NCBI GenBank assembly: GCA_023261465.1
Contig: JAHFOW010000025.1
Coordinates: 1 to 22,344, forward strand
Direction: 5' to 3'
DNA: 22,344 nt
Source of the DNA: Planctomycetota bacterium
Lineage (GTDB): Bacteria; Planctomycetota; Brocadiia; Brocadiales; Brocadiaceae
A model generated the notes under the pieces. That model saw nothing but the letters and a program-made list of their open reading frames with translations. It was not told the origin of the DNA and ran no database searches. Positions 1 through 7,119 of this stretch are shown one piece after another (within the stretch, counting starts at the first letter, position 1; each line of letters opens with the position of its first letter). Position numbers and translations under genes: made by a program.

Positions 1-264
1 TATTACCAAGCCGGCACATACGGGTAGTCACGAGAAAAAAACTTATCGGTAGACGTAAAAGCCAATAAATACAAGGTATTTAAGGCATTTTTGTTTTTTT
101 ATTTGGGGTGAACATCCGTTATATGTGTGGGTTGTCTGTGTGGATAGACACACAAGGTTTATCTGTGCCGGTTTGACCTTACAGATTAAACGAGCGAAAA
201 CACAACCCCACGAAACCCACTTTGCCAAGGGAGACTAAGAATGATTACGTTGATTGCTTAAAAC
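1..264. other. Intergenic, no gene seen
   Basis: I see no convincing gene here. The only open frame of any size (minus strand, about 61 codons, 43-228) lacks a recognisable domain, signal sequence or good ribosome binding site. With the terminator at 265-303 and the gap up to 375, this makes a gene-free left edge. Confidence 0.5.
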
Positions 265-303
265 AAAAATGCGTCCTCTCTTTAGCAATAAGGACGCATT
301 TTT
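265..303 (-). terminator. Intrinsic terminator of the YHS-like gene
   Basis: A perfect 13-bp inverted repeat (AAAAATGCGTCCT at 265-277, AGGACGCATTTTT at 291-303) encloses a 13-nt loop. Read on the minus strand it ends in a T-run and lies about 70 nt beyond the stop of the gene at 376-663. The A/T flanks are symmetrical, so it could work in both directions. Confidence 0.8.
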
Positions 304-375
304 GAAAACAAATGTAATGAAAACTTTTAGAGACAACACCGTAGGAGAAATAATTATTTATTGTTTTTCCTGATG

Positions 376-663
376 TTATTTTCCTTCGTCTTTCATGCAT
401 TTACCCGGATCCTTTTTAAAGGTATCCGCACAATGCTCGCAGCAGAAATTAAAGGTTTTTCCTTTGTGTTCTAGTGTTACGGGCTTGCTTTTGGCATCTA
501 TTGCCTTTCCGCAAACCAGACATTTATTTTCAGCCTTTTCTCCGGTAGCGGCTGCCTTGGCGCCACAACAACTGTCACCAGCAAATATCTTATTGACTGC
601 GTAAGATGTCATTAATACAAAAACAATACTGCCAACGCCTAAAAAATATCCAATTCGCTTCAC
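376..663 (-). CDS. Small exported YHS/TRASH-like metal-binding protein
   Basis: This 95-residue protein starts with GTG, placed by an AAAGGAG ribosome binding site about 7 nt upstream. Residues 1-28 form a basic-then-hydrophobic signal or anchor segment, so the rest should lie outside the cytoplasm. The mature part has C32-C33, then CxxC (C48, C51), a short VTLEHKGKTFNFCC strand pair (C74, C75), CEHC (C78) and C89. This matches the layout of YHS or TRASH domains, which hold metal ions through paired cysteines and are often linked to copper or other heavy metals. Metal identity cannot be read from the sequence. It appears to be a single-gene unit with its own terminator downstream. Confidence 0.7.
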   Translation of the reverse strand: MKRIGYFLGVGSIVFVLMTSYAVNKIFAGDSCCGAKAAATGEKAENKCLVCGKAIDAKSKPVTLEHKGKTFNFCCEHCADTFKKDPGKCMKDEGK

Positions 664-788
664 ACTCTACTCCTTTAATAAAACAAAAATATTAAATACG
701 ATACATAAAATTACTAACAAAAAATGCTTGCTTATTGTTTCATAATTTAAAATAAATAATTCTGCCTATCTGTTAATCTACGTTCTCC

Positions 789-1658
789 TTATTTTATGGA
801 TTTTGCGCATCGGAAACCGATAGTGTCATTTTTGTACGAAGGTTCGTCGTAGTCCCGATTTGCGCATCGGACATGGACAACACCCGATCCGTTCCACGAA
901 CCTCCTCGCAGTACCTTACACGGACTCAGCGCCCCGCTTGTCGGTGATGGCCTTAATTCATAAATGGAAATGCCCACCTCCTCCGGTCTGCCAAAATAGG
1001 GTTTTTCCTCACCCATTGTTGGGCCTCTTGGATCTTTGTTGGGGGCATGACGATAATATTGGCTATCATACCAGTCGGCAACCCATTCCCAAACATTTCC
1101 TGCCATATCAAAACATCCGTAAACACTTTGACCTTGTGGATAGTGTGTGACTACTGTCGGTTTTTCAAACTTTGCCTCAGCACAGTTTAACCTCGTTTTG
1201 TCAAACTCATTACCCCAGGGATATGTCCTGGCGTCGTCACCACGAGCAGATTTTTCCCATTCTGCCTCCGTGGGAAGCCGTTTCCCCGCCCATCGTGCAA
1301 ATGCCTCGGCCTCAAACCATGAAACATTCACAACGGGACAATCTTGTTCACCCTTCATAACGTTATCGAGATCACCGCTTCCCAGTGGATTTGTTTGAGA
1401 GATATATTGCCATCCCGCCTCTGACCAGAATGTCTTTTGAGTATAACCACACGATTCAATGAATTTCTTATAGTGAGCATTGGTTACAGGATATTTATCA
1501 ATGAGGTAGGCGCTTAGAAAGACCTCTCTCTGGGGCATTTCACTTTCCAGCCTTTCAGCCTCGATGGTATGGTCAATTTTTAATAAGTCTTCAATATTCC
1601 GGCTCGTGCTTCCCATAAAAAACGTACCTTCAGGAATTAATATCATATCTTCTGGCAT
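789..1658 (-). CDS. Formylglycine-generating-enzyme-like (SUMF1/EgtB fold) protein
   Basis: This 289-residue protein covers the FGE-sulfatase domain almost end to end. Landmarks are MILIPEGTFFMGS near the start, DKYPVTNAHYKKF, VNVSWFEAEAFARWAGKRLPTEAEWE, the MAGNVWEWVADW signature, and the closing LRGGSW ... RCANR ... GFRC. True FGE enzymes convert a sulfatase cysteine to formylglycine with two cysteines, the first in SYC and the second in RC-A-x-R. Here the second (RCANR) is present, but the first aligns with valine. No sulfatase gene is next to it. The product may therefore be another member of the fold (a hydroxylase-type or ligand-binding paralogue) rather than a sulfatase activator. There is no signal peptide, so it is probably cytoplasmic. 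The ribosome binding site is weak, and Met5 is a possible alternative start. Confidence 0.85.
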   Translation of the reverse strand: MPEDMILIPEGTFFMGSTSRNIEDLLKIDHTIEAERLESEMPQREVFLSAYLIDKYPVTNAHYKKFIESCGYTQKTFWSEAGWQYISQTNPLGSGDLDNVMKGEQDCPVVNVSWFEAEAFARWAGKRLPTEAEWEKSARGDDARTYPWGNEFDKTRLNCAEAKFEKPTVVTHYPQGQSVYGCFDMAGNVWEWVADWYDSQYYRHAPNKDPRGPTMGEEKPYFGRPEEVGISIYELRPSPTSGALSPCKVLRGGSWNGSGVVHVRCANRDYDEPSYKNDTIGFRCAKSIK

Positions 1659-1996
1659 ATTTTGTATTCTTTCATTTGTTTGTAAGAATTAATTTTCTGA
1701 AAAAACATCCGGTGAATTCATTATAATTAAAAATAATATCACACAGTGTAGACAGGACGGACGGAAATATAACCGCAATTACTTAACTGGCGGTAAAGAT
1801 TCACTATCGCTTCCTTCACGCTCCGCCAACTCTCTACCTGCTGGATTCCCTTTATTTTGTGGGGAGGTAGCGGTTGGTAGAGTTTATTTCGACATACGAT
1901 CATTTACATATAAATGACATCTCATGGTTGTGTGGTGTAGGCAAGTACTCTGGATGGTGGAAGGGAAACCGGAGTCAAAAGTCAAAGACGGAAACT
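1659..1996. other. Intergenic with one possible structured element
   Basis: There is no gene. A possible long hairpin lies at 1826-1877: CCAAC (1826-1830) and CTACC (1834-1838) face GGTAG (1866-1870) and GTTGG (1873-1877), with a further TCCC/GGGGA pairing inside. It may be a decayed dispersed repeat. A TATAAT-like box on the minus strand near 1720-1725 could serve the gene at 789-1658, but I see no good -35 match. Confidence 0.35.
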
Positions 1997-2037
1997 AAAA
2001 AAATCCCCTCACCGCGGGTTGCCTGTAAGGGGATTAA
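1997..2037 (-). terminator. Intrinsic terminator of the coiled-coil lipoprotein gene
   Basis: AATCCCCT (2002-2009) pairs with AGGGGATT (2028-2035). On the minus strand the stem is followed directly by a T-run (the A-run at 1997-2003). It lies about 50 nt after the stop of the gene at 2084-2575. Confidence 0.85.
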
Positions 2038-2083
2038 CTAACGCCTCGTCAACCAATTTGACGATGTGAAAGAAATGCAGCCT

Positions 2084-2575
2084 TTATTTGCCCAAATTGC
2101 CCAAGGTGTTGGACAATCCCGATTTTAAATCTCCCATACTCTGCTGAGCCATTTCTTTAATCTTCGCCTGGGCGGTTTCTATAATCTTCTTTGCGTCAAC
2201 GTTATTCACGTCCAATTTGAGAACTTCCTGTGCCGCATTAACTGCTTGCTCAAACTTTCCTTGATCCATATATTGCTTGGCCGTTATTAACAAATCCTGT
2301 GCTTTCTTTTTCGTTTCTTCGACGGCTTGCTGGGCCTTAGCTTGAACCTGTTGGGCCGCTTGTTGAGCGGCGACTTCGGCTTGTTTGGCCATTTCCTGGG
2401 CCTGTTTTTCGGCGGCGGCTTTCTCCTCGTTGGCTTTGGCCTGAACCTTACCAGCCATATCTGTGGCTTGCGATTGCAGTGCGTTCGATTTATCCGCTTG
2501 CGGAGCCGGTTTTTCGCCGCAGCCCCCCATAACCAATCCCGCGAAAACTAATCCTGCTAACAATTTCGTATTCAT
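2084..2575 (-). CDS. Alanine/glutamine-rich coiled-coil lipoprotein with a TPR-like repeat
   Basis: This 163-residue protein begins with a lipoprotein-type signal: a hydrophobic stretch followed by VMGGC, with C19 as the likely lipidated residue. Residues 25-95 are strongly Ala/Gln/Lys/Glu-rich with heptad character and should form a long helix or coiled coil, as in Lpp- and TolA-like spacers. Residues 96-135 (AKQYMDQGKFEQAVNAAQEV ... NNVDAKKIIETA) resemble a single tetratricopeptide-type helix pair. It probably sits in the periplasm, anchored to a membrane. The ribosome binding site is GGAG close to the ATG. It is a one-gene unit with its own terminator. I do not recognise a specific family, so the function is open. 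Confidence 0.7.
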   Translation of the reverse strand: MNTKLLAGLVFAGLVMGGCGEKPAPQADKSNALQSQATDMAGKVQAKANEEKAAAEKQAQEMAKQAEVAAQQAAQQVQAKAQQAVEETKKKAQDLLITAKQYMDQGKFEQAVNAAQEVLKLDVNNVDAKKIIETAQAKIKEMAQQSMGDLKSGLSNTLGNLGK

Positions 2576-3065
2576 CCTGCTCTCCGTTTCTTTTTATGCG
2601 TTTAGATTTAGGAGTTTACTGTTATGGAAGAATATTTTCAAAAATATCTTAACTCCCAGAAACTAAAACGCGAGGTTAATGTGACTTGTTTTTGTTTTCT
2701 CCCAAAACATGTGAATCGATTCCCATAAATGGGGATATATCCTAACAGAATTCGTGCTTTAATTTTATATCGTACTTATGTTGTACCTTGTAATAAAACA
2801 TTATACAATATGGTAAGGATAAATAAAAATCAAATTACCTTGAAAGTCTTGAAATTACCAATACAATCAAGCATGGTAGAAAGAAATAAAAAAAACTGAA
2901 AACCAGTAAAAATGGATAGAAAATACTTCAATTTTATTTATTGACACGCCGAGATCACTTTTCGCATAATAGTTCAGCGTTTACGTTATTTAAGCTAGTT
3001 TCAAGATATGCCCGGATGCAACGCAAACCTCCAAGTTTGAGTTTATGCAGGACATTAAGGCTAAA
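2576..3065. other. Long AT-rich intergenic region
   Basis: No coding frame is convincing. The minus-strand gene at 2084 and the plus-strand mtnP diverge from this region, so it should hold both promoters. Part of the rest (3066-3206) is a repeat, listed separately. Confidence 0.5.
2941..2970 (+). promoter_or_regulatory. Candidate sigma-70 promoter facing mtnP
   Basis: A perfect TTGACA (2941-2946) is followed after 18 nt by CATAAT (2965-2970). It points toward mtnP, about 310 nt downstream, with the MITE-like repeat in between. A promoter nearer the gene is not excluded. Confidence 0.4.
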
Positions 3066-3206
3066 GAGTCTTTGAAAAAGCCTGCCGCTGTGTCATTGCG
3101 AAGGAGGAGCGACTGACACAATCTCCTCTTTTCATGGATTTTGAGAGAAAGATTACTTCGCTGTCGCTTGCAATGACAAGCAAGACCGTACTTTTTGAAC
3201 AGACTC
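3066..3206 (-). repeat. 141-bp MITE-like inverted-repeat element, full copy
   Basis: The ends are imperfect inverted repeats: GAGTCTTTGAAAAAG at 3066-3080 faces CTTTTTGAACAGACTC at 3191-3206. Inside, two halves face each other. One has GTCATTGCGAAGGAGGAGCG and the other ends in CGCTTGCAATGAC. The reverse complement matches the first 75 or so bases of the element at 8681-8770 closely. It has no coding content. Elements with GTCATTGCGA...GAAGCAATC cores occur widely in bacterial genomes; assignment to a named family was not possible here. Confidence 0.75.
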
Positions 3207-3288
3207 TGGAGCCTTGAGTTACATAAGGATAAGTTGAGTCGTCATAAGAGAAAATTTAACAATATTTAATAATAAGGAGAAACATTCC

Positions 3289-4152
3289 ATGACAGAACCT
3301 GTGATTGGTATTATTGGCGGGAGCGGTCTTTATAATATAGAAGGCATTAAGAATGTTGAGGCGGTATCCATTGATACACCCTTTGGCATGCCTTCGGATT
3401 GTTTTATGGTAGGCACACTGGAAGGACGAAAGGTGGCCTTTTTACCTCGACACGGACGCGGGCACACCATCATGCCGTCGGAACTTAACTTCAGGGCCAA
3501 TATCTACGGGATGAAGAAGCTGGGTGTGGAACACATCATCGCCGTAAGCGCCGTTGGAAGCATGAAAGAGGAGATCATGCCTCTGGACATTGTTATTCCC
3601 GACCAGTTTTTTGACAGAACACGGGGCAGAATCAGCACATTCTTCGGGGAAGGGATTGTAGGACATGTGAGTTTTGCAGATCCTGTATGTAAAGTACTTG
3701 CCGATACCTTATACAATGCTGCTCAATCAGTTGGCGTACGGGCTCACAAAGGCGGTACCTATCTATGCATGGAAGGGCCTTTGTTCTCAACCCGTGCGGA
3801 ATCAAACGTATACCGGCAATGGGGTGTGAGCGTCATTGGTATGACGAATCTCCAGGAGGCCAAATTGTCGCGGGAGGCAGAGATATGCTACAGCACCCTC
3901 GCCATGGCAACCGATTATGACTGCTGGCATGTGGGCGAGGAGGCCGTGACGCTGGAGATGGTTATATCGAATCTGAATAAAAATGCTGAAACCGCAAAAC
4001 GTATCCTCAAGATTGCCATTCCAAAGATTGAACGGAAAAGAAATTGCGAATGTGCAACGGCAGTTCAAAATGCCATTGTGACACAGAAAAACCTGATCCC
4101 GGATACCACAAAGAAAAAGCTCGACGTTATTTTTGGCAAGTATATCAGGTAA
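3289..4152 (+). CDS. mtnP: S-methyl-5'-thioadenosine phosphorylase
   Basis: This enzyme splits methylthioadenosine with phosphate into adenine and methylthioribose-1-phosphate, clearing the by-product of polyamine synthesis and other SAM use. The 287 residues match the usual family length. Visible landmarks are GGSGLY (10-15), the phosphate-binding PRHGRGH (53-59), EGPLFSTRAES (162-172), GMTNLQEA (184-191) and TDYDCWH (208-214). The aspartates in TDYD are typical of adenine-specific MTAP, as opposed to guanosine/inosine phosphorylases. GGAG lies 9 nt before the ATG. A CBS-pair gene follows after 48 nt and may be co-transcribed. Cytoplasmic. Confidence 0.93.
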   Translation: MTEPVIGIIGGSGLYNIEGIKNVEAVSIDTPFGMPSDCFMVGTLEGRKVAFLPRHGRGHTIMPSELNFRANIYGMKKLGVEHIIAVSAVGSMKEEIMPLDIVIPDQFFDRTRGRISTFFGEGIVGHVSFADPVCKVLADTLYNAAQSVGVRAHKGGTYLCMEGPLFSTRAESNVYRQWGVSVIGMTNLQEAKLSREAEICYSTLAMATDYDCWHVGEEAVTLEMVISNLNKNAETAKRILKIAIPKIERKRNCECATAVQNAIVTQKNLIPDTTKKKLDVIFGKYIR

Positions 4153-4200
4153 TATTACGGTGCTGCATATCGGTAATAAGCGTAACAGGGGGCAAATATT

Positions 4201-4611
4201 ATGAAGGAACAAGATCTGGTATCTCATGTAATGACGACAAATCTGAAGACGGTACAGTTGGGCCAGAAACTGAGCGATGTCCGAAGAATGCTAACCGAAC
4301 ATCAAATTCATCACGTCCCTGTGGTGGATGGTCATAAACTCGTTGGTCTTATCAGCGCCACCGATATGTTGCGGTTGAATATTGCGACGGCCAACTGTTC
4401 GTTTGATGATATGTTTGACCAGCATTTTACCGTCGGGCAGATCGTGCAGAAGAAACTGGTTACCATAGGCATTCATGAAACCGTAAGAAAGGCTGCTCAA
4501 CTTTTGAGCGACGGGATGTTTCATTCACTTCCGGTGGTTGATAAGGACAATAACCTTGTTGGTATTATTACGAGTACAGACCTGATCAGATATCTGGCTA
4601 ATTTGTGTTAA
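4201..4611 (+). CDS. CBS-domain pair protein
   Basis: This stand-alone Bateman module of 136 residues has two CBS repeats, about residues 8-60 and 79-132. Each ends in the typical strand-helix pattern (HVPVVDGHKLVGLISATDML and SLPVVDKDNNLVGIITSTDL). Such modules bind adenine nucleotides or SAM and act as sensors. A partner cannot be named from sequence, but its place directly behind mtnP makes an adenosine-type or SAM ligand a reasonable guess. A GGGGG ribosome binding site precedes the ATG. No membrane segment is present. Confidence 0.88.
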   Translation: MKEQDLVSHVMTTNLKTVQLGQKLSDVRRMLTEHQIHHVPVVDGHKLVGLISATDMLRLNIATANCSFDDMFDQHFTVGQIVQKKLVTIGIHETVRKAAQLLSDGMFHSLPVVDKDNNLVGIITSTDLIRYLANLC

Positions 4612-4639
4612 AGCCGCAGGTTGAAACATGTTTTTAGTC

Positions 4640-4746
4640 CACCGCAGAGAACACGGAAAACGCCGGGAAAAGAATTCTGGTATTTTACCTCTTTACCTTT
4701 TCGTAATCTCGTATTGGTTTTATTACCCTTCGTGTCATCTGCGGTT
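4640..4746. repeat. Imperfect inverted-repeat element overlapping the DUF364 gene end
   Basis: ACCGCAGAGAACACGGAA (from 4641) faces CTTCGTGTCATCTGCGGT (4728-4745), with 15 of 18 positions able to pair across a centre of about 70 bp. It fills the space between the convergent CBS and DUF364 genes. Its right arm codes for the last residues and the TGA stop of the DUF364 gene. No second copy lies in this window. I recognise CCGCAGA...CACG arms as a type that recurs in bacterial intergenic regions. Confidence 0.55.
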
Positions 4747-5586
4747 ATTTTTTTGTCGCATGACAATCTTTTGTGCACATTGTTCAAAAAAATCATACCC
4801 AGAACCTCCCTCACCAATAAGATGAATCATCTTCGTTGCATCAGTAACTTTTACACCACCTAAAATAGTAACACCCCTTTTAAAAAGCGGTTCCGGATAA
4901 ACGCTGGCGGTAGGTCCGACAACGACAATTTCACGTGCATTTACGGCAAAGCTCAGGATAGGCACAAGAGTATGATTCACGAGGGTAACCCCCGTGATAA
5001 TCAGGATATTGCACCGTGGAATAATTTCCTGCAAGCGTTCTGCGGGTTCTATAGTGAAGTTTTCATCTTTACCAACAGCCCTGGGATTTTTTTCAATGAC
5101 AGAAAGTTTATTCGTGACTTCGCGGATTTTCTTTATAAATGGAGGAAATGCCCCGACCATAACGACCGTATCGTCTTCTGTGATATGTACCAGGTCTAAT
5201 GCATCGCCATACAGAGTGGGTTTGTAGGGACATTGTTCATCTTCAAGTAATAGAGCAGAAAGTGCGTTGATTGCCGCAATGCCAACGGCTGATTTCAAGA
5301 CGTTATCATCAAGCGCATATTCCATAAGATTCTCCGCAGGAAGATACAATAAATTTCCTGCTTGCGGCATTTTTGCGTGGGATCGTGGACAACATACCGC
5401 TTCGGGTATTTCCTGGACAGGAGTATATGCCATTCCTGCATGTCCCGTGTTCAATACAATCCCGGTGTAAAATACCCCAATTCGTATATCTTTTGACTTA
5501 ACGTTGAATCGACTGATTACCTGAGATTCTTTTATAATCTCAATTAATTCTTTTATAATAGATTTTCTTTCATTTACTTGTTGCAT
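4735..5586 (-). CDS. DUF364/DUF4213 Rossmann-like putative metal-chelate protein
   Basis: This 283-residue protein has the two-part layout of the DUF4213 plus DUF364 family: an N-terminal part (about 1-110) with VCCPRSHAKMP and GIAAINALSALL, and a Rossmann-like C-terminal part. The latter carries VVMVGAFPPFIKKIRE, CNILIITGVTLVNHTL, EIVVVGPTASVYPEPLFKRGVTILGG and the closing GEGGSGYDFF. The family has been proposed to handle heavy-metal chelates, sometimes beside molybdenum, iron or corrinoid genes. No such neighbour is seen here. AGGAG lies about 10 nt before the ATG. The final KNNRR-stop is encoded by the right arm of the inverted repeat at 4640-4746, so the natural C-terminus may have been replaced. 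No signal peptide. Confidence 0.8.
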   Translation of the reverse strand: MQQVNERKSIIKELIEIIKESQVISRFNVKSKDIRIGVFYTGIVLNTGHAGMAYTPVQEIPEAVCCPRSHAKMPQAGNLLYLPAENLMEYALDDNVLKSAVGIAAINALSALLLEDEQCPYKPTLYGDALDLVHITEDDTVVMVGAFPPFIKKIREVTNKLSVIEKNPRAVGKDENFTIEPAERLQEIIPRCNILIITGVTLVNHTLVPILSFAVNAREIVVVGPTASVYPEPLFKRGVTILGGVKVTDATKMIHLIGEGGSGYDFFEQCAQKIVMRQKNNRR

Positions 5587-5816
5587 GTTTTATAGTCTCC
5601 TAAAAAACGGTAGATTGTACTTGTTCTTTATTTTTCATTAGTTTAACCAATTTTAATTTATTATTATATAGTGAATTAAAATTCAGGAAAATTAAGAAAT
5701 CTTGATAAAAAAACAATCTGTTTTTGAAGAAAAATAGTGTAAAATAAATTGTTTTCATTTCTAATACTTGTGTATTGGGTGATTTTTATTTTTAGTTATA
5801 AAAAAGGAGAAATACC

Positions 5817-6059
5817 ATGCAATATGAACATCATGGCCTTGTTCATGAATTTCCTGAATATCGTGAGAAAATTCATACCCTTAAGATGACTGACCATCAT
5901 TTTAAGAAGCTCTTTGATGAGTACCATAAACTTGATAAGGAAGTTTTCCGGGTGGAGAATGACATAGATCCCAAATCGGATATAACTCTGGAAAACCTTA
6001 AAAAACAGCGGCTGGCTCTTAAAGATGAACTCTTCCAGATACTCAAAAACGGTAAGTGA
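5817..6059 (+). CDS. YdcH family (DUF465) small helical protein
   Basis: This 80-residue, highly charged protein is predicted as two antiparallel helices. HxHxLVHEFPEYREKIHTLK and HFKKLFDEYHKLDKEVFRVE, followed by a turn and LKKQRLALKDELFQILK, are the hallmarks of the YdcH/DUF465 family. Members are small cytoplasmic proteins of unknown role. A strong AAAAAAGGAG lies ahead of the ATG. A palindromic repeat begins 12 nt after the stop and could act as its transcript end. Confidence 0.88.
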   Translation: MQYEHHGLVHEFPEYREKIHTLKMTDHHFKKLFDEYHKLDKEVFRVENDIDPKSDITLENLKKQRLALKDELFQILKNGK

Positions 6060-6071
6060 TAGACAAAATGA

Positions 6072-6103
6072 ACGTAGAGACGCAAGATTTTGCGTTTCTA
6101 CGT
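6072..6103. repeat. Palindromic repeat, copy 1 (GTAGAGACGCAA type)
   Basis: ACGTAGAGACGCAA (6072-6085) faces TTGCGTTTCTACGT (6090-6103) across a GATT loop, with one G-T type mismatch. The same core and loop recur at 20500-20527. Both copies lie directly behind a gene, so they may serve as transcript-end hairpins, though neither has a long T-run. Confidence 0.75.
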
Positions 6104-6137
6104 TTAAAATAACGCTTCGTTAAAAACACTATAGCTT

Positions 6138-6224
6138 TATTGTCGTTGCAAGTGATAGCTAAGCAATATCAAGTCCCTTCAATACGAAAGATTGCTTCGT
6201 CACTCTACACCCTTGCATTGTTGT
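6138..6224. repeat. Degenerate copy of the GTCATTGCGA/GAAGCAATC element
   Basis: TTGTCGTTGCAAGTGATAGC then TAAGCAATAT at 6139-6170 faces GATTGCTTCGTCACTC and CCTTGCATTG at 6190-6220. These keep the two facing halves seen in the full element at 3066-3206, with several substitutions. It lies in the leader of the PPOX-fold gene and creates a misleading upstream in-frame start at 6192. Confidence 0.45.
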
Positions 6225-6317
6225 TTGCAGGGTATACTTTTTTCTGATTTGTATCGATGCAGCTTTGATCACCATCCACAAGAACAATATTTACAAAGAT
6301 CAAAAAGGTTTGTCAAC

Positions 6318-6803
6318 ATGATGCCGCGATTTCATTTGCAGAAAAAAGAACGGGAGATAAAAGATATACAAGGAATACTATCCCTTATAAAAAAGGGGAA
6401 ATACACATCCATTGCCATGTGCAGAAATAATGAACCCTACATTGTTACACTCAGCTATGGTTATGATGAAGTGAAAAATGCCCTCTATTTTCATAGCAGA
6501 CTAAAAGGTTTGAAATACGAAATTATTAAAGAAAACCCCCAGGTATGTGCCACGATTATTGAGGACAAAGGATACATCATGAACGAATGCGCCCATGCAT
6601 TTTGTTCTGTTATTCTGTGGGGAAAGATGTATTTCGTGGAAACGTTAGATGAAAAGAAGCATGGTATGGACATCCTCTTAAAACATCTGGAGGAAAATCC
6701 CGGCAAAATAAAACAGGAATCTCTGTCAAATGAAAAGTTATACAAAAATTTGGGCATATTCAGATTGGATATTATGGAAATGAATGGGAAGTGGGGAAGA
6801 TAG
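6318..6803 (+). CDS. PPOX-fold flavin-binding protein (NimA/pyridoxamine-oxidase-like)
   Basis: This 161-residue protein starts at the ATG at 6318, with AAGG 9 nt upstream. The frame is open back to 6192, but those 42 codons run through a decayed repeat and show no protein-like pattern. Landmarks of the split-barrel flavin fold are IQGILSLIKKGKYTSIAM, EPYIVTLSYGYDEVKNALYFHS, the RLKGLKYEIIKENPQVC segment, and a late ILWGKMYFVETLDEK strand pair. The family includes nitroimidazole-resistance (Nim) reductases and many uncharacterised FMN or F420 proteins, so the substrate is unknown. The YkgJ-like gene follows after 45 nt, and the two are probably co-transcribed. Cytoplasmic. Confidence 0.8.
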   Translation: MMPRFHLQKKEREIKDIQGILSLIKKGKYTSIAMCRNNEPYIVTLSYGYDEVKNALYFHSRLKGLKYEIIKENPQVCATIIEDKGYIMNECAHAFCSVILWGKMYFVETLDEKKHGMDILLKHLEENPGKIKQESLSNEKLYKNLGIFRLDIMEMNGKWGR

Positions 6804-6848
6804 ATAAATTTTGAGGGTCATTCTTGTGGAATAGCAGGAGAAAGTATT

Positions 6849-7103
6849 TTGGATTGTAAAGCAGGTTGCGGGGCTTGTTGCATTGCGCTGTCCATTTCAT
6901 CGCCAATTCCGGGTATGCCGAATGGTAAGCCTGCCGGTGTCCGGTGCGTACAACTCAGTCCGTCTAATCGTTGTTTCCTTCATGGCAAGCCAGAAAAGCC
7001 TGTGGTTTGCTCGAATCTTCGACCACTGGAAGAGATGTGTGGTCAAACATTTGATGAGGCATTGGCATATCTCGAATTCCTCGAACGGTGCACTGCACCA
7101 TAG
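6849..7103 (+). CDS. YkgJ-like cysteine-cluster protein
   Basis: This 84-residue protein starts with TTG; GGAG at 6837-6840 sits 8 nt before it and no ATG fits. The opening CxxxCxxCC (C3, C7, C10, C11) followed by SISSPIPGMPNGKPAGVRC is close to what I recall of E. coli YkgJ. Further cysteines follow in RCFLHG, PVVCSNLRPLEEMC and ERC. The family is annotated as a zinc- or iron-chelating cysteine cluster, with no settled function. The length is normal for the short YkgJ type. It converges with the SYLF gene, with 16 bp between the stops. Confidence 0.85.
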   Translation: MDCKAGCGACCIALSISSPIPGMPNGKPAGVRCVQLSPSNRCFLHGKPEKPVVCSNLRPLEEMCGQTFDEALAYLEFLERCTAP

Positions 7104-7119
7104 ATTTATGATGAAGAGT

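Noticed and set aside
43..228. Minus-strand open frame of 61 codons
   Set aside because: No domain, no signal peptide, no good ribosome binding site, and cysteine-rich random-looking composition.
3066..3206. Possible CRISPR or tRNA-like structure
   Set aside because: The facing halves are a single inverted repeat, not regularly spaced direct repeats, and no cloverleaf can be drawn.
4621..4863. 80-codon plus-strand frame between the CBS and DUF364 genes
   Set aside because: It lies on the inverted repeat and antisense to the DUF364 gene, with no protein-like pattern.
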